Of a DNA stretch of 64,000 bases, positions 47,701 to 62,700 are shown piece by piece (position 1 is the first letter of the stretch; the number at the start of each line of letters is the position of its first letter). Under the pieces are notes generated by a model. The model saw only the letters and a list, made by a program, of their open reading frames with translations. It made no database searches and was not told where the DNA came from. Position numbers and translations under genes: made by a program. Origin of the DNA: Calliopum simillimum (Eukaryota; Arthropoda; Insecta; Diptera; Lauxaniidae); contig OX638371.1 in NCBI GenBank assembly GCA_951812925.1, positions 2,976,001 to 3,040,000 of the forward strand, written 5' to 3'.

Positions 47701-50700
47701 CCAGACATCAAGTTTCATAATGCAGGTAAAGTAAGTAGATATGGGTTTTTTTTTTTTTTTTTTGTTTTTGGTATGCTTTCTTTGTATACCCACCAGCGCG
47801 CCGTATTTTCATTTAATTACCCCCATTATCAAGGCAAATCAGCCGGAGCATCGGACAAATATATGGTGTTAATATGGTTCCGATATATCTGCTGGTATAA
47901 GCATAGGAGCGACTCAAATAAACTTTCCAATTATTTTGTTATTTTTTTTTGCTGCATCGATTTTTATGTAATTTGATGTAATAATAGGGTTAGCACTGAG
48001 TAACGATAACAAGACCATAATGTTTTTAAGTGGACGGTACCTAAAGTCAACAGCTTCGTGGTTTTTACAAAGTTACATAAATCGGAATGGGCGAAAAAAG
48101 CCCATAAAATCGTATATATTAAGAGTCTATTTGTAATTAGTTGCTAGGTATGATGCTGGCACGTGCCATAAAAACTTATTTCTTTCGAATTTACTATAAA
48201 CGTATTTCAATTCGACGCATTTCAACAAATAGGGTGTAAACTTTTTGTTTTTTTCAATTTTATCTATAAATACATTCTGAAACGTCACTTTACTGATTAA
48301 GTATTTCAAAATAAAAACGCCACAAAATAAAATAGTTACTACAAATTTAACTAATGGGTAATAAAATAAAAAACAAATCGAATCAAGCACATGCCACTTA
48401 AAGCATTTTGGTAGATACAATGTACTAACTAAAGCTAAACTACGATAACACGAATCACCATTAGCCATAAAAACAAATTTGACATATGAAGACTTTGAGA
48501 ATAATGATTTGATTCGAGTTATCAAAGGATGACTGTTTATTTATTGCATACAACATTCATTAATAGAACTTTGGTAAACAGAATTTGATGAGCACCACCG
48601 CACATGTTGCGATCATAGCAAGTTCTTCATTAGTCTCTCTCCAATGTTTGTTTCATTTTATTCACAAAACCTTTACCCATACATTTGACATACTTTGATA
48701 AGAAATAATGAAACAACCAGTCAGTTTTATTTGTGAAAATTAAATTTTCAACAGCCAAATTGAATATTCATTTGGTAGTGGCTGCATATGGTGCGTGTTT
48801 ATTTAGAAGGAAGTAAATATTTGCCAAGTATGGATTTTGAATATTTAAAAATGTTTCATTGTACATACATACATAACCTAAAACAAATAACGTGTACTTT
48901 CAATGTCTATAGTATGAACTCGTTCGATTTGCATTTATTCATTAGCATTAGAAAGTGTTTAATTCTGTTTTTGTTAGTTCAAGTAGTGGAAGAGGCTGTC
49001 TGGCTGTGGCTGTTGACAATCTTATCAAAAAATAAAAACAACAACTAAAATTAGCACACAGACATTGATATTATTCACGTATCTGTGTACGTGTTTTTCA
49101 AATTTTATCAACCCCTTTTTGTTATCACGCCTTTATTTATTAAGATAATGTGTCGCAAACAAATAATAAATTTAAATAAAAATTATTTCGTGATTTGTTC
49201 ATGGTGTTGATGTAGAAATCAATAAATGTTTATTATAAGCAACATACATATAAAAAACTAAATTGTACCCCAAAGTCTTTCAGTCAAATCTAAAACAAAA
49301 CTTTGTATTTATTCACGTCCCCAGAGATTTTATATGCGATAAGGAGTTTTTGAAGAATAAACAGGACTTTACGCACCTATCCTCATTCAAAAAGAAGTTT
49401 TATAAAAATGCCTAAGCAAACGGTTGACGACATCTTATTCCAATTATGTCATAGTTTCGAAATCTGTTCCGATTGAAATCTTAGCTGATTGTTTTTTAAA
49501 AAGCGGTCTAAAAACGGTTTATTTGGAAAAAAAAAAAACACCCTAATCCATTCTCAAAATTTCTTTATCATGTATTACAATATTTTTGATATATTTTTAC
49601 ATAAAAGTTCAAAAACACTTTTTGAGGTTATGTAGAGGATGTACGAAATTGCTTTACTCTTTGTTTCTACTAAATTCATTGCTTAGCACTATTTTTCGTC
49701 TTCAAAAAAAGCTATGAATTGGTCTTGGTATGATGTCTCCTTAAAAAGTTATAACCCTCATGGAAATAACGCCAAAATTTTTGGAAATATTGCCGTAGGA
49801 AATAACATCAGAAAATCTTTTGGAAATAGAAAAAACTTCATATAAAATTTTGGCATTATTTCCATTTTGTTTTGGAAAGAAGGCCAAAAACTTTTCTAGG
49901 GTTTTTTGCAAAAATATTGTATATGGCTTTATTTCCAAAAGTAATGTGACTTAAATAAAAAGTACCTGGAGACCGATCCCTGCTCTGTCAACAATCTGGT
50001 CATATTATCTTAGTCGATGTTTTTATCCATAGCTATTTTTTGTTATGAAACTTGTATCTTTCCACTTCTAACGGTCATGCTTTCAAAATGATAAATAAAC
50101 CGATGAGAATAATAATAAGAAAAAACTCAGAAATCATCGAATGGTATAGAAAAATATCAAAAACTCAAATTTTTTTTTAGTGAATACAATGCCCTAAAAT
50201 AAATAAATAGGATATGCCACGCACCCAAAATATTTCGTCTTTTGTATGGCGGCTGAAATATCTTATCTTCAAAGGATCATAGCTCGGAAAATAAGAATCC
50301 TATTGGAAAAATCCGAAAGGATATTTGGATCAGGAAGAGTGTAGCTCTTCGATGCTATTAATAAAAAAAGAATTTCACATTTTTTTGTAGCTACGCTGTA
50401 AGACTGAACATAACGTTATATTCAAGCTCAAGCAGGGATATTTCAAAATCCTGCAGGAATAATGACAGTTCTTCTGATGAAGACGGATTCAGCGTCAAAA
50501 AGAACATAAGACTGCTTATAAGAATTAAACAGTTCATTCCATTTTTTTTTGTGCCTGTGTTATTAACCAAAATTTTTATTTTGATAAAAAAGCGGGCGTG
50601 GCAGTTATTAAACAAAGCCATCTTTTTGTTATGCTTTAGATACTCCTGATCCAGATTCGCATACCAAATTTCATCAAAGTATATTGTATCATTTGCGAGA

Positions 50701-53700
50701 AATAGCATTTAATGTGTTTTACTTGTATGGGAGGTTCCACGCGCAACGGCGATATTTTGCCCACTTTCAAATCAGAGATGCTTTATAGCAAGTAGGCTCC
50801 CCACAGTTAATTTTAGAATGATTGCTTCATTAGTTTTCTTTTTGTACCGTATTATATTCTTGTGGGCGGTGTCACGCCCTTCAACGAGTTTTCCCAATAT
50901 AAGGGCATATCACAAATTAATATCTGTTTGCAGAGGTAATTATCCTAAATTTTCATCAAAATTGTTGGAGTCGTTTTTGAGTAATATTGAATCAAAATTT
51001 TCAAAGGTTAAAAAGTGGGCGTGGCACTTATTCGATCCCGCCCACTTTTCGATTGTTATAAGGTATTATTAAGCAGTACCTACATACCAAATTTCATTAA
51101 ATTGCCTTGTAAAATTTGCGAGAAATAGCATTTAACGTATTTTGCTTGTATGAGAGGTTCCACGCGCAACGGCGATATTTTGCCCATTTTCACATTAGAG
51201 ATGCTTTATAGCAAGTAGGCTCCCCACAGTTAATTTTAGAATGATTACTTCATTAGTTTTCTTTTTATACCGTATTATATTTTTGTGGGCGGTGCCACGC
51301 CCTTCAACGAATTTTCCCAATATAACGGTATATCATAAATTGATATCTGTTTGCAGAGGTAACATCTCCTAAATTTTCATCAAAATTGTTGGAGTCGTTT
51401 TCGAGTAATATTGAATCAACATTTTCAAGGGCTAAAAAGTGGGCGTGGCACTTCTTTGATCCCGCCCACTTTTTGTCTGTTACAGGGTATTACTAAGCCG
51501 TACCCGCTTATCAAATTTCATTCAAATACCTTGTTTGGTTTGCGAGTTATGACCATATTAAATTTAACATTTAATGCGATGCCACGCCCCCTGGTGAGCG
51601 TTAACAAAGTTCAAGCCTAGCTCATTCTTCATTGTATGCTAAAATCTAACATTATCCGAAGTTTCATTAAAATCGCTGCAGCCGTTTTCGAGAAAAAGTT
51701 TTGCCCGTTCCAAACATACATAAGTACATAGGTACATACAATTTTATCTCGTATAAGAAGAGAAGATAAGAAAAAACGCCAGAAATTTTTTTTAAATAAA
51801 GTCAGAAATTTTGTGGCACAAATTTTTGGCTTTATTTCCAAAACAAAATGGATTTTTCTGGATTTATTTTCAAAACGAAATGGCGTTATTTTCTGGAGCC
51901 CAAAGCAACGTGTCACAAGTCGTTGAAAACGATGATTAAAATGAATGAATTCCGTTTCGAAAAGCTTCCCTACTCACCCTATTCTACATTTTTTTGCTCC
52001 CAACGACTTGTGGCAGTATGAAGATCTAAAACAAAGTACCCACTGCAAAGAGAAGGTGACCGCCGGAAAAAACCCCTATTTTGAAATCAAATATAAATCG
52101 TTATACGATAAAGGCATCGAATTGCTCAAAGCTCTGTAAATTTCGAGAAATTTTCGATTTTCCCAAGTCTCCCATATAAATTTGTTTATTTATAATCTTG
52201 CTACACTGACAAATAATAATTTCATTTGATATATATTACTTGTGCTCACAATTAAAATGCATTTCATGTACCTATACCATAAACACAAATTACGAATATA
52301 TTATCCGTGTGTACATATTCATTATCAGTATGTAGTAACAGTTTGTACGTTTCTAAGTAATTGCGATTATTTCGAAGACTAAATTGAATATTATTGCAAT
52401 TTCCGATGCATGGGAATTTCACAGTTTCTGATATGCAATTATGAAATTTCAATTGTGTTATCAACTATTTCAATCAATGATTCAGTTCTGTATTTTAGAT
52501 CAAAGGAAATATGTACTTCATTTATATTAAATGCGTAGTTTGAATTTTAAAATTCTCACGTGTTTTTAAAATTTTTTCAGAATTTTTATCAGAAATGCTT
52601 GAGTAGGGATTACTTTTTCGACAATCTCGGTGGCTTAATCAAAACAAGGGTTCGTAGTCTACTTTTTTCATTAAAGAATCTAAGAAGCTATGCGTTTTAA
52701 GGGTATCACCAAGAAAAATACTCTTCGCCTCAGTGTATCCATAAGCCTGCTGGACAACCCGCCTAACATAATCTAATCTTGAAAGCATCATAATGCGTAC
52801 CAACTTCATCTTCATCTTTATTTACAATTAATATTTTCTGCTTAGAGGCATACTTTCCTCATATGCGTTTATCAACACAATTATTGCAACATAATCAAAT
52901 GATATGCAATCTCCAGTGCATGTATATTAGGGTGGGCCAAATTGTATGGAGGAAATTTTATCGACCTCGGCTACCCCCCTATGTGAAAGTTCATTCAATT
53001 CTATGAATATTTGCCCAAGTAACTATACCTCTGCGTTCAACTTTAGTTCGGCGCATTTTTGATCGAAAATTTCACCTTTCATCAATATTTTTTTTTATTT
53101 TCATACTAAATTTTAAAAATTTTTATAAAGACAAAAGTAATGTCATTACATGATTTGGCTGATTTTCTGTCTGTAATCAATTAAATAGGGTTCTGTTTAC
53201 ATAAAAAGTTCACTTGATGGTGTGGAATTGATGCTATATATTTAAAAAAGTGATATGAGTCAAATAGCGGATTATTAAGACCGACTTTCAAAATAAACGA
53301 TTCATATTTTTGGATTAATTTTTGCAAACAAAACACCAACCTAGGCTAAAAGTTCATTCAATTCTATGAATATTTGCCCAAGGAACCATACCTCTACGTT
53401 CAACTTTAGTTCGGCGCATTTTCGATTGAAAATTTTACCTTGCGTTCAATATTTATTTTTATGCTTAATTTTCAAAATTCCTATAGAGACAAAAGTAATA
53501 TCATAATATGTTTTTGCTGGTATTCTGTCAGTAATCAATAAAATTGGGTTCTGTTTTTATGAAAAGTTTACTTGATAGTGTGGAATTGATTATATTTATT
53601 CCAAAAAATTATATCGGTGAAATTATACAATAGAGTGGTCCAAATTTTGTATGGAAAAACCAAGAGTGTTAAAAAGTCAAGGTGCGCGCGACTTTTCTGA

Positions 53701-56700
53701 ATCCTTGGATCCTGCTGATTACAAAAAAAGCTTTGGAACTAAAAAAAAATTGCGTTTAGATATTCCGCAACGAGCTTGAAGGTACTTTTTTAGGAATTTT
53801 TGAGTTTTTGAGTACTTTCTTTAATTGAAACGCTGCATCTTTTTAACCAGATAAGGTATTTGCAAAAATTAAATTGCATTTTTGTAAGAATATATTGAGC
53901 CAAATTCTGCATCAATAGTTATAAATCTAGTCTTTCCCAATTTTTTTATCGGCACTTTAAACTTCAAAATTTGTTAATTTTTTGAGGTGTTTGCACATTC
54001 AAGAACCGATTTTTTTCTTATTTTGCTTTAGCAAATTTTTTTTTATATTATTATTTTTTTATGCATTAATTTATCTATCAAATGACTCCAACAGCTAAGC
54101 TATAAGCTTCACTTTACTTACTAAAAACCGTAAAATATAATCAAATTTGGCAAAAAAAAAAACTTTGAGTTTAAAATTTTCGTGGTGAAACAGAAACAAC
54201 AATAGTCATTTGCGATGTATGTGTTCATGAAAATTCTAAATCCGGTCTCAGAATTGCTCTATCTCACACGGTTTTAGAGATATCTTAACCTAAAAATGCA
54301 AAAAACACCGTTTTTGCTATTTTTGAAGCTGTTATATCACAACATGGTAACTTTCAGTCTGGTATGGAAGATAAAAGTGACAGCCTTTTTCTTCAAAACC
54401 CAATTTAAATTATATCGATATTTCTTTGTTCCTCCGAAATATCGTAAACAGAAATAACAAAAAAACGTGTTTTTTGCACTTTTTCAACTTTTTAGGTTAG
54501 AATAATTCCAAGAATAAAAAAGATATCGGTATAATTTAAATTAAATTTGAAAGAAACAGACTGGCACTTTTAACCACTATACCACTTTTTGTGGCTTGTA
54601 ATATCACTTTAAAAAAAGCAAAAACGGTGTTTCTTATACTTTTATGTAAAGATATCTCCTTAACCGTACAAGATACAGCAATTTTGATTCCGAATTCAGA
54701 ATCAACGTCAATAAATACATCCAAAATGGCTATTTTAGTTTCTTTTTGATTTATTTATTTTTTTAGTTTCCTTAGAAAATCTATGAAAACTAAGTGTTAA
54801 CCTATTTTCCCAAAAATATCATGAACTGCCAAGGTTTCGATATTGCGAAGAATGTTGTTTTACTCAAAAGATTAGGAACTAATGAATGTATAAGAAAAAA
54901 GTGTTACCTTACGTCATACCATTAAGATATCTTATTTCAATGCCTTGAAAACATGAAAATTAATTTTTTTTTAAGCCCAATTTAATGATACTTAATTGTT
55001 TTTAGTGAGTAAAAGTGTTACTAAAAGCTTAGTTGTTGAAATTATTTTAAAGATAAATTAATGCTTAAAAATATAAAAATTTTAAAAAAAATTTGCTAAA
55101 GCAAAATAAGAAAAAAATCGGTTCTTGAATGTGCAAACACCTCAAAAAATTAACAAATTTTGAAGTTTAAAGTGCTGCTAAAAAAAATTGGGAAAGTCTA
55201 GATTTATTATTATTGATGCAGAATTTGGCTCAATATATTCTTACAAAAATGCAATTTAATTTTTGCAAATACCTTATCTGGTTAAAAAAATGTAGCGTTT
55301 AAATTAAAAAAAGTACTCAAAAACTCAAAAATTCCTAAAAAAGTACCTTCAAGCTCGTTGCGGAATATCTAAACGCAATTTTTTTTTGGCTCCAAAGCAT
55401 TTTTTGTAATCAGTAGGATCCAAGGATTCAGAAAAGTCGCGCGCACCTTGACTTTTTAACACTTTCGGATTTTGGACCACTCTATTATACATATTTATTA
55501 TAAACGATTCATATTTTTACATGGATTTTTTCAATCGAAACACCAACCCAAGTGTTTTTGGATGCTAGGATGCCGAATCTGACACTCATTTTTTTCCAGG
55601 GCAACATCTAGTGGCAGTTTTAGGAAAAATTAGCCGCTTTTTTTAATTTTACGGAACAATATACCAAAAATTTATGTAAAAATATGAATCGTTTATGATA
55701 AATATATATAATTTGACCGATATAATTTTTTGGAATTAATATAATCAATTCCACGCTATTAAGTATTTTTTTCGTAAAAACAGAACCCAATTTTATTGAT
55801 TACTGACAGAATACCAGCCAAAACATATTATGATATTACTTTTGTCTCTATAGGAATTTTGAAAATTAAGCATAAAAATAAATATTGAACGCAAGGTAAA
55901 ATTTTCAATCGAAAATGCGCCGAACTAAAGTTGAACGTAGAGGTATGGTTCCTTGGGCAAATATTCATAGAATTGAATGAACTTTTAGCCTAGGTTGGAG
56001 TTTTGTTTGCAAAAATTCATCCAAAAATACGAATCGTTTATTTTGAAAGTCGGTCTTAATAATCGGCTATTTGCGCCATATCACTTTTTTAAATATATAG
56101 CATCAATTCCACACCATCAAGTGAACTTTTTATGTAAGCAGAACTCAATTTAATTGATTACTGACAGAATACCAGCCAAATCATATAGTGACATTACTTT
56201 TGTCTTTATAAAAATTTTTAAAATTTAGTATGAAAATAAAAAAAATATTGATGAAAGGTGAAATTTTCGATCAAAAATGCGCCGAACTAAAGTTGAACGC
56301 AGAGGTGTAGTTACTTGGGCAAATATTCATAGAATTGAATGAACTTTCACATAGGGCGGTAGCCGAGATCAGTTTTCAAATCGGCCCACCCTAATGTATA
56401 TATTTAGAAAATTACATTCAAATTCAAATCAATACAAAAAATGCGCAAAATTAGTAAATTTTTTAATGAGAAAACCAAAGATCTACTTTCACAACGATGT
56501 AGTTAGTTACCATAAAAATATCGCGTTTTATTTAAAACATTTTGTACGACAGTCATTTGTCCCCATACATAGTCTGTGCGATCTATCTTATATCTTTCAC
56601 TACACAATACCCTCCTTTCAAACACTTTGGTTAATGCATCCATCACACATCGAGTCTTTTGCGCACTTTTTCTATCTATAGATAATTTGTTTAGTTGAAC

Positions 56701-59700
56701 TGCTCATGTCTTTGACGTAGTCGTCACGGAACGTGTACAAAATCTCGTATTTTCTGTTGACAATCGAATCTTTTTTGCATGTTTTGTTTGTTTATTTTTT
56801 ATTTATTTTGCTTTTCTTAATTTCGTATTAATCATTGGCAAAAACAAATAAGCAAATATGCGCATTTTTGAATTGGACGCCGCCGGCCGGCTGTAATCTT
56901 TGTCCCAGTTTCTATTTCTAGTTTGTTTCTGGTGATGGTTCCTCATTTTGTTCTTCTTTTATTCTGCACATCCGCGGTATTTTAAATTTAGCATGGTTCA
57001 TTCACACCTTCATAAATGACGCCATTGACACTGTAGTATTTAATTTGCTTTTGTGCCAAGTTCAGTTCAAAAATTGAGGAAAATAAAGTCGCTCATAAAT
57101 TAATTATTTAGTGTTAACAGACTCCAACATCAAGCGGTTATTGTACTTGTCATCACAGCTGTTCACACTCATTATTGAGGTCAAGACCATTTAGCATTGG
57201 TAGCATTGTACCCACGCAGTAGTCACGTTAAAATTAAAAGTTCTTAAAAAGAAACTTCTTATCTACAAAGCAATTTTTGATATACCATATGGTTCAGTTC
57301 GTTAACTCTAAACTTTTTGCTTTAATGATAATACGAGTTTGACTGTACTTGAAGAAAATCATCATCTTCAAGAGAAAGCCAAACATAAACCATCAAAGGC
57401 AACTCATTTCAAGTAACTCACTCCGATAGTTTGAAATATAAAGATTTGTTTATATTACGCACTTGTTTAAATTATGAAGTTGTTGCACTTGTTTTTTATT
57501 TATTTTTAACACAAAAAATATCTGTATGTATTTTTCCAAAATTTATATCACAAAGCGTTATAAACAAAACAAGAAAACTACATCATTAATGTCAGCAAGC
57601 ACATAAAAACTCGACCCAATGAATGGATGATTCGATATATGTAAAGGAAAAATAAATAGAATATTAAAGAATGTTTGAAATTGCGTGTCAGCGTGTTTTT
57701 TTTTTTTTTTGTTGAACTTTTTGTAAACAACTTTTAACCATAAACGTACAATAAAATTAGATGAAACTAACAAAAACGATGCACGAACAACGAATTGAAA
57801 CTTCAGCCTCTTGCAGTATTTTCTTTAGAGTAAAATTAGACAATTGAGGATTGGCCGTACCAAAGGGCCTAAGTACCATTTCGGCAAAAGTAATGTCATA
57901 CTTTTTATGTGCTTTATAGTCGGTTATTTGACTGTTATAATTTTTTCAACATAATGACATGAATTTCAAACTATCAAGTAAATTGTTAGTGAAAACAGAA
58001 AACAATTTTATTAATTTCTAACAAAATGTCACCCGTTTCATAAATGACACTACTTTTGCCTCGAAATGGTACTTAGGCCCTTTGGTACGGCCACTCCTCA
58101 ATTACAGATGATTCGGCCTACTATGCCTAAATAAACGCATCCAAGCAGAGTGTTATTGTAAAAATTTTCAAGTTTTTTCTGACTTTCAATAACATATCGT
58201 CACTCTTCGGACAGATTCAGCTATTTCAAAATTCTCATAATATCATATTATGGGGGTTATCGTGAATAAATATTTGCAGCGAATTTTGCTCCGAGAATGC
58301 GCGGCAGAATGAGCCACATATATTTAATTGCAAAAATTTTTCCAGCCTATGTTTAACCTCAGAAATAGCCGAAATTGCAATTTTTTAGTTATTTAACGTT
58401 AATTTGGAAATGACCCTCATCCGCTCAGCAACAAAAACTTGCAGGTCTGTGTAGTTAAAAAAAAACTTTTTAATCTAATAATGTCCTCAAATTAAAACTT
58501 TTCTCTTAAGAAAAGCTCTTAAAATAACTTCATTATCAAACGAATAGATAAAAATTATTAACAATTGAAAATAAATGAATCGCGCAATTCACAGAGACGG
58601 ACTATGTTAGTATACTCACGTAAACAACGTGACGATGCACAAAAGAAAAACGTTACGATTTCAAATAATACAACCAACAGAAGCTTTCGTAATAAATAAT
58701 GTAACCGTATAAAATTACAGGCAGACACGTAGACACCATTAAAATTAATGAAAGAGAGCAACCAACAACAGTAAGTTGGGTGACTGACCACACGACAATG
58801 TAACCGCGCGCTAGACAAAAAAAAAACCCCAAAGGGTTTTATTAATTAAAGAAAAACTAAAGCATTGCACTACAAGATGGAAGCGTAGTATTCTCAACAA
58901 CAGGATCCGTTCTAAGTCCCAAAAGACTGTCGTTATGATTTGGCCAGGTGGTGTACCTTTTTGTGCTACTGCATAGAGTTCTGCTGTTTGGACTTTAGGT
59001 TCATAATGATGAACCCAAGTTTCGTCCCCAGTAACAATTCGTATCAATACTCCATCTCTGTCTTCACTATAGATGTCCAAAAGCTCGCAAAAATACTCCA
59101 TCTTTTTTTTTATTTTTTTAAATGAAAAATGTTTTAGGGTGGTAAAAGAATACAGGGTGTACCGCATAAGGTTATAAAGCTTCTGAGAGGTGATAGAGGA
59201 AGCCTAGACTAACAAAAAATTGCACCTTGGGGGTGGTCTAAAACGTACCCCTGAGAAGTTACAGGGTTAAAACTGATTTTCTGCTTTGTTTTACAATTCC
59301 TACGTATGAGCTTCCAAAAGTGTATTTGGTTTATAGGATGTAAAAGGATTACGCAAAGTTCAGGACCTTTAAAGTTGACATTTTAACTTTGGCGTCTATT
59401 TTAGTATAAAAAAGGTGCTATTAACATGTTCTTTTAAAATTTTTTTTTTTTTAATACTCGTCAAATTTCTTCCAATTCGGTACTCATTTATCATACCAAT
59501 TTTTAATTCGCATTAAAAAATTGTTATAATAAAAGTGCTACTGAATTAAAGAAAATTAAGCGAGGTTTCAAAAAAAAAAAATATAAAAAGGTATGTTAAT
59601 AGGATATTTTCATACTAACTCGGCCGCCAAAGTCAAAAAATAGTAAAAAAATTTAAAATATCAACTTTAAAGGTCCAGAACTTTGCGAAATCCTTTTAAA

Positions 59701-62700
59701 CCCTATAAGCCAAATACGCTCTTAAAAAACCCATACAATTATCTAAAATATAAATAAAAAATTTGTTTTTTGTAAAGCAACAAACCGATAGTGTCAGATA
59801 CAAGTGATTAAAGGTGATTAAAAATAACTATCTCAGAAGAAAATTGAACTTTTGTCGTAGCCTGTTCTTGCGACTTAAAGCGCTAAATTCTAAATTTAGG
59901 AGGGTCGCGACACATTTCAGAGAGCCTTTGAAAATACAGAAACTATACAACGGAACATTTTTTTATCTTATTTTATCCCAATCTACTTATTTTGATGATT
60001 TTGAAGTTTTGAATTGTTCTTAAAAGGTTAATTACTGCCACGTTCTGGAATCCAATTTTTTTCGGAATCGAGATTTAATCAAAATTCGATAAATAAGATG
60101 GAATTGGATTTGTATTTTAACAAATTAAATTGGATATCGGTCCAATCTGATAATAAATTATAAATCGGATCCCAGATCTGATAGAGAATAATAGTTGCTA
60201 GATTTGGATTCAGCAATCGCAAACAAACAAAAAGTTATTGAGAACGCATTCAAAATGTCGTGTTATTGGATTCTGAAACACCTAAAATTTCAAATCATGG
60301 CTGCTAAATAGGATTTTAAAACAACCCAATATCCGCTTTTTTGTAATATTGATTTGTAATTATTTTTGAATTAGAAGTAAATCTGTATGTGAAAAATGGT
60401 AAAACATTTTGTTTTTTGTTTTTTGAAGGGAGGCGCGAGCTTATGAAAAACTTGTAAAGGGGGGCGTGACCAAAAAAGGTTGAAAACCACTGCATTATCA
60501 TAAAAGCTAAGATCGCTATTTTGCAAAGTTTGAAAAATTTTCCGACAGTTAACAAAAAAATATCTGAATGAATTGTGGCAGAAGAAGGCTAAACAACTTT
60601 GTTGTCTTAATTGTTGACTAAGATTTTTTTTTTTTTTTTTGATTTTTAATTCAGTTGAACACTTTTAAAAATAGCTTCTGCGTAGTTGTAATTTTTACTA
60701 CTTTAAGATACATACATACGTTGATTTTTAGTTGCCACGATGATGTTTTTTTTTTGTTTCTTTTTGCTTGCAATTATTATCCGCAGGAAATGAACAAAAA
60801 CAAAGAAAAGGAAAAAATCTACCGAATTGTGACGTCAATGTTAAAAGAACTTGCTTTCAGAAAGTAACCGCAACGCAGCAGCAGCCATAAGCTAAAAATT
60901 CTACGACGCAAAAATATTTTGCCACCTACCTACCACCTTCACTTTTCATATCCTGGAAAACAAACAAAACACACACACACACAGAGGAAAATGTTGCCAA
61001 GCTGTTCACATATCAAAAGAACATTCTTCGTGTTCTTGAGTCCTTTTGCAGATATAAAGAGAAATTTCGCTTTCTAGGGTTTTTTTTATAAAAGGAATAG
61101 ATAGTAGTTTTCGTAAAAGCAATCAGAACTGAAATGAATAAGTCAAATTACATTGACTTGATTAGAGAAGAGTTCTAGAAATCTGACAAAGGACCCGAAT
61201 GTTTTTTTTACAAGAAGTTGGCAACTCTACAAATCTGAATCTGTCCACTTCAAAATTTCACAGAAATAACGCATCAGAAATGTTTCTATGTAATGTTACC
61301 TTGAATTGCACAGACGTCAGTGCTTCCTGTAATCTTGAATGTGAGAAGAAGCACTTGCTGATGAAACGCAGTGGCATAAGAAAAAGAAGAAAAAACACGG
61401 AGCAGACAGCAAAAAAAAGAAAGAAAATGGCGGCAAAATCAAGTTAGAAAAACCCACAACTATTCAATAATAAAAACAAATAAAGCTACAAGTAAACATG
61501 CGCAGAATTCAAAAAGTTTAGGGGAAAATTTATGCCGACATTTTAGAGTGCGATGAGCTTTAAATTGATTTTCTTTATTGCTAAATTTGGTAAAATTATA
61601 ATCAAAATTTTTCTCTTAAATTAAAAAATTCTTGAGTTCAATCTTTTTTTTTTTTTAATCCATAAAAACTGAAAATGGGGCTTTTGTGATTATTTTCCAG
61701 TTGGTGTTCGGGACAACCCCTTTCCTGCCGAATTCTTACACGCCTTCAAAAGTGCGCTATCGCTTATAGTTTTTGAAATATTGTAACCTAAAGAGCTAAC
61801 GAAACTAGTTTTTTGCTATTTTTTGAAAATTTAAATTTACAGTGATTTTCGAGTTTTCTTGGTTCCTTTTTTTCTTACAATTTCTCGCAATGGTGCCACT
61901 TTAGAGAACTTTGGTTGTCTATAAAATTTATTTGAAATCAAGTCAATCGAATTAGTTTAAGGAAATAAATTAAATCCAAGTTACATACCCTGGCATGCAT
62001 TTCATAAAAATTTCGATTACTTGCATGTAACCCATATACGCAGGTGGAGGCCATTTTTCCAGGTTTAGGGTTAATATTTGAGAAAAATTTTTTTTTTTTC
62101 CAAAATCATTTGGGGGATTCCTTTAAACTCGTAAAAGCCTCGAAAACCTCGTAAACTCGTAAAAGTTGTCAAAATCAACACAATATTTGACAGTTTTACG
62201 AGTTTACGAGGTTTTCGATGCTTTTACACGTTTTCTGGAATCACCTTATTACTATTTGCTACAAAAAAACTTTTTACGTTAAAATTCGCACATGGCGCAC
62301 TTGAAAAATGTTTGGCCTATTTTTAATTTTTTTCTATAAAAATATACTAATTAAACAATTTCAGATACATGTAGCATATCAAATTAAAGGAAATAATTGG
62401 TTTTTAAAATTGGTTAATAGGAATTTTTTTGGGAAAAATAACGGTTCTGTTGAATACATTTTTAAAATTCATCCAGGAGTCCCAACTTATACCGGTTTAA
62501 TAAATAGAGATCCGGATCTTCCGATAGCTATATGTATCTCCGAAAGTATATCCGGGGATACTTCAATTTCCGTGGCGCCTCGATTTGACTACATTATTAT
62601 ATAAATCGACGAAAATTAAATCCAAAATATTAAATAAAATTTTTCCATACAATATTGAAGAAATTTCATAAGTTAGATTTAAAGTCGTTTCCACAAAAAA

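Noticed and set aside
48127..48525. 132-codon minus-strand frame with hydrophobic segments
   Set aside because: Composition follows the AT-rich background (Phe, Lys, Tyr), with no motif, splice context or neighbour support.
61199..61447. 82-codon plus-strand frame with Lys/Arg-rich end
   Set aside because: Basic tail derives from A-rich simple sequence; no family resemblance.
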